Assembly (NCBI GenBank): GCA_905221605.1 | Contig: CAJNDS010000413.1 | Span: 660,010 to 724,009 of the forward strand | Reading direction: 5' to 3' | From: Symbiodinium natans | Taxonomy: Eukaryota; Sar; Dinophyceae; Suessiales; Symbiodiniaceae | DNA length: 64,000 nucleotides | Part shown: positions 62,699 through 64,000 of the stretch, one piece after another | How positions within the stretch are numbered: position 1 is the first letter of the stretch | Layout: each line of letters starts with the position of its first letter | The notes under the pieces: generated by a model | Told to the model about the DNA's origin: nothing | The model's input: only the letters and a program-made list of their open reading frames with translations | Databases searched by the model: none | Translations under genes and position numbers: made by a program

Positions 62699-62769
62699 TG
62701 TAGGATCAGGGAGTTTAGGGCCAGAACCCGTTATAGGGTTGGTTCACCTATCACATAGACTGGCACCCA

Positions 62770-63153
62770 TTGATTCCTGTGATTCGGACCTGCTCGCATG
62801 AACGCTTTGCCTGCACGTTTCAGGGTTCACAAGGGTTCATAGAATTCTCAGTGGACCATGAGGTTTGGTGGTCTGAGTGGTTTAATCATTTTTGCCAGGG
62901 CAGAACAGATCAATTCGAGTCCGAAGCCCTGATTGTTCAAAATTGCACCACGAGTGGAGATTCACTTCAAGCCCTTGCCAGCAATGCGATGTCGTGCCCT
63001 CGCCGTCCCCTTTCAAGATACAAGCTTACTCTAGGTAGTCTGGACAGACCTCATAAACCTTTAAACTCGAAATCAACCATGCTGGCCCTCGGTCTTAAAG
63101 AGTCCACCAACGTGCGAAGACCTCACCAAGACCAGATCTCGGTTTGGGTTTAG
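62770..63153 (+). CDS. Hypothetical protein, exon-like ORF, up to 127 codons
   Basis: The plus frame is open from at least 62770. A candidate acceptor CACGTTTCAG ends at about 62823, after which the peptide is protein-like: GFIEFSVDHEVWWSEWFNHF, GRTDQFESEALIVQNCTTSG, DSLQALASNAMSCPRRPLS. It closes at TAG where a TTTAGGG-like unit begins (63153), so the true 3' end may be a splice site. No family was recognised. Confidence 0.38.
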   Translation: MIPVIRTCSHERFACTFQGSQGFIEFSVDHEVWWSEWFNHFCQGRTDQFESEALIVQNCTTSGDSLQALASNAMSCPRRPLSRYKLTLGSLDRPHKPLNSKSTMLALGLKESTNVRRPHQDQISVWV

Positions 63154-63493
63154 GGTTTGGGATGTATCAGTATCCCCAGAACCCTAGACCCTGGCCCCCA
63201 CCAGGACCCCCAACCGTAGACTCTAAAACTAAACGCAAAGCAAAGCCAGTCGAGGAAGCAGGTCTGACAAAGCCTGGCCTGCGTCTCGCGATAGCCGGCT
63301 GCCAAGCTAAAGCCCTATAAGGATTTGGAGGCGTAGGAGTTTAGGCTTCAGTAGAGTTTAGGCTTCAGTGGCTATGCTGGCACTTCTGGTCCATGTTGGC
63401 TAGGTTGCATCGGATGAGGTTCTTTTTTCCGACAGAGTCTCTGAGGCCGACAAGGGCGTGAGGTCAGCCGTCCTTGTACTCTCCAAATCATAG

Positions 63494-63602
63494 CCCAAAG
63501 AGCCCAGCACCCCTTAATTCCGGAATCTACCTCAAATTACACAGGTATCCTTGAAATGATCTGTGGCATCTTCCTTAGTCATGGGGTATTGGGCTCTTCG
63601 GG
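63494..63602. mobile_element. Fold-back element, family D
   Basis: CCCAAAGAGCCCAGCACCCC and GGGGTATTGGGCTCTTCGGG are the ends; CTACCTCAAATTACAC inside. Confidence 0.8.
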
Positions 63603-64000
63603 GAACTCTACCGCATCATGGTTTTAATACGGGTCGGGGTAAGGATTAGCCCTACGGCTTATGGGGCGCAGGTGTATGGCCTTAAGGTTTAAGGTTCACT
63701 CTGGCATAAGGTTCACGCGCCGCACGGCGTGGAGAGACCCCTGGGCCTCTGGCAGACGAAGGCGCCCAGGGTGGTTTTTGACAAGGGAGCCTAGGTGACA
63801 GGGGCCGCAACTACCCTTAAAACCCGAGATGCAAAACCTTTGCAAGGCTCAGACTGGTGGGGCTTAAGGTTTGTAAAATAGGGTTTAAGGTTTAGGGTTT
63901 AGGGTTTAGGGTTTAGGGTTTAGGGAGTTCAGAAAGACCCAACTTTAGGGCCTTTCGGGGTGAGTGTCATGGAGTGGTATGAAGAGAACTTAACCCGCAG
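63603..64000. other. Unique sequence and terminal TTTAGGG tract
   Basis: Nothing gene-like. TTTAGGG units at 63880-63925. Confidence 0.5.

Larger units (their letters stand above)
1..64000. repeat. Interspersed telomere-like TTTAGGG/CCCTAAA tracts (window-wide)
   Basis: Short heptamer tracts recur roughly every 0.5-1 kb in both orientations. CCCTAAA on the plus strand: 1-20, 1766-1935 (degenerate), 2263-2288, 3645-3693, 4096-4172, 6084-6130, 9668-9731, 10420-10510, 10600-10700, 12342-12401, 12817-12915, 13303-13335, 16717-16811, 17511-17584, 18214-18280, 21565-21617, 23557-23613, 26879-26940, 27057-27197, 27335-27372, 27553-27587, 27955-28060, 29085-29150, 36372-36446, 36840-36950, 41280-41350, 43690-43912, 45163-45280, 46281-46316, 49766-49835, 51126-51206, 52490-52545, 52965-53015, 53112-53152, 55214-55298, 57230-57310. 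TTTAGGG on the plus strand: 2048-2083, 2355-2408, 3341-3440, 4522-4645, 6238-6276, 6628-6700, 7013-7099, 7167-7205, 11702-11736, 12504-12612, 13015-13080, 17243-17290, 17660-17815, 18598-18643, 18769-18865, 19464-19558, 27774-27850, 28160-28215, 28347-28440, 30170-30256, 30560-30605, 32335-32430, 33538-33704, 34122-34170, 36568-36718, 41476-41590, 44030-44215, 46986-47070, 48826-48870, 49318-49460, 56935-56970, 63880-63925. Many are perfect, with abrupt edges. Confidence 0.95.

Noticed and set aside
1-64000. tRNA, rRNA or dinoflagellate spliced-leader genes
   Set aside because: I looked for box-B-like GGTTCGAA contexts and the spliced-leader core by eye and found none with supporting structure; a covariance-model search would be decisive.

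Overview
The window looks like nuclear DNA from a eukaryotic alga with plant-type telomere repeats (TTTAGGG). A dinoflagellate or chromerid-like alveolate is my best guess. The grounds are short TTTAGGG/CCCTAAA tracts scattered in both orientations, few long ORFs, short exon-like islands with GT-AG splice signals, many microsatellites and G/C homopolymer runs, and one GC-rich non-LTR retrotransposon. No bacterial operon, CRISPR array, rRNA gene or tRNA gene was recognised. The organism call is inference; I did not see a dinoflagellate spliced-leader sequence.

Layout. From 0 to 19 kb there are telomere-like tracts and short fold-back (MITE-like) elements, with a few weak exon candidates. From 18.9 to 21 kb lies a small cluster of better exon candidates: a minus-strand ORF broken by one stop, a 188-codon plus-strand exon and a further 80-codon open exon. 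At 23.6-26.9 kb is the only confidently recognised gene, a 5'-truncated reverse transcriptase with a C-terminal CCHC-like finger and a restriction-like endonuclease-type region. It is flanked directly on both sides by CCCTAAA repeats. From 27 to 57 kb there are dense telomere-like tracts and at least thirteen families of short inverted-repeat elements, several nested in each other, with scattered exon-like ORFs. From 57.4 to 60.5 kb there is a 3-kb block bounded by matching inverted ends. It holds an inverted 49-bp satellite, a degenerate TTTAGGG-derived array and four copies of a GC-rich hairpin. From 61 to 64 kb there is a likely two-exon minus-strand gene fragment, two weaker exon candidates and more fold-backs.

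The main pattern is the relation between telomere-like tracts and fold-back elements. In about a dozen places a (TTTAGGG)n tract sits inside a recognisable fold-back or replaces one end of it, and twice the tract is bracketed by 30-odd-bp direct repeats of local sequence. This suggests the tracts were added to pre-existing DNA, for example by telomerase-type repair of breaks. The retrotransposon orientation (sense strand on the CCCTAAA strand) is what would be expected if a G-rich telomeric 3' end primed its reverse transcription. Fold-back families B, D and E share a CCCAAAG-type terminus and several families are flanked by TA, so one absent transposase family could mobilise many of them.
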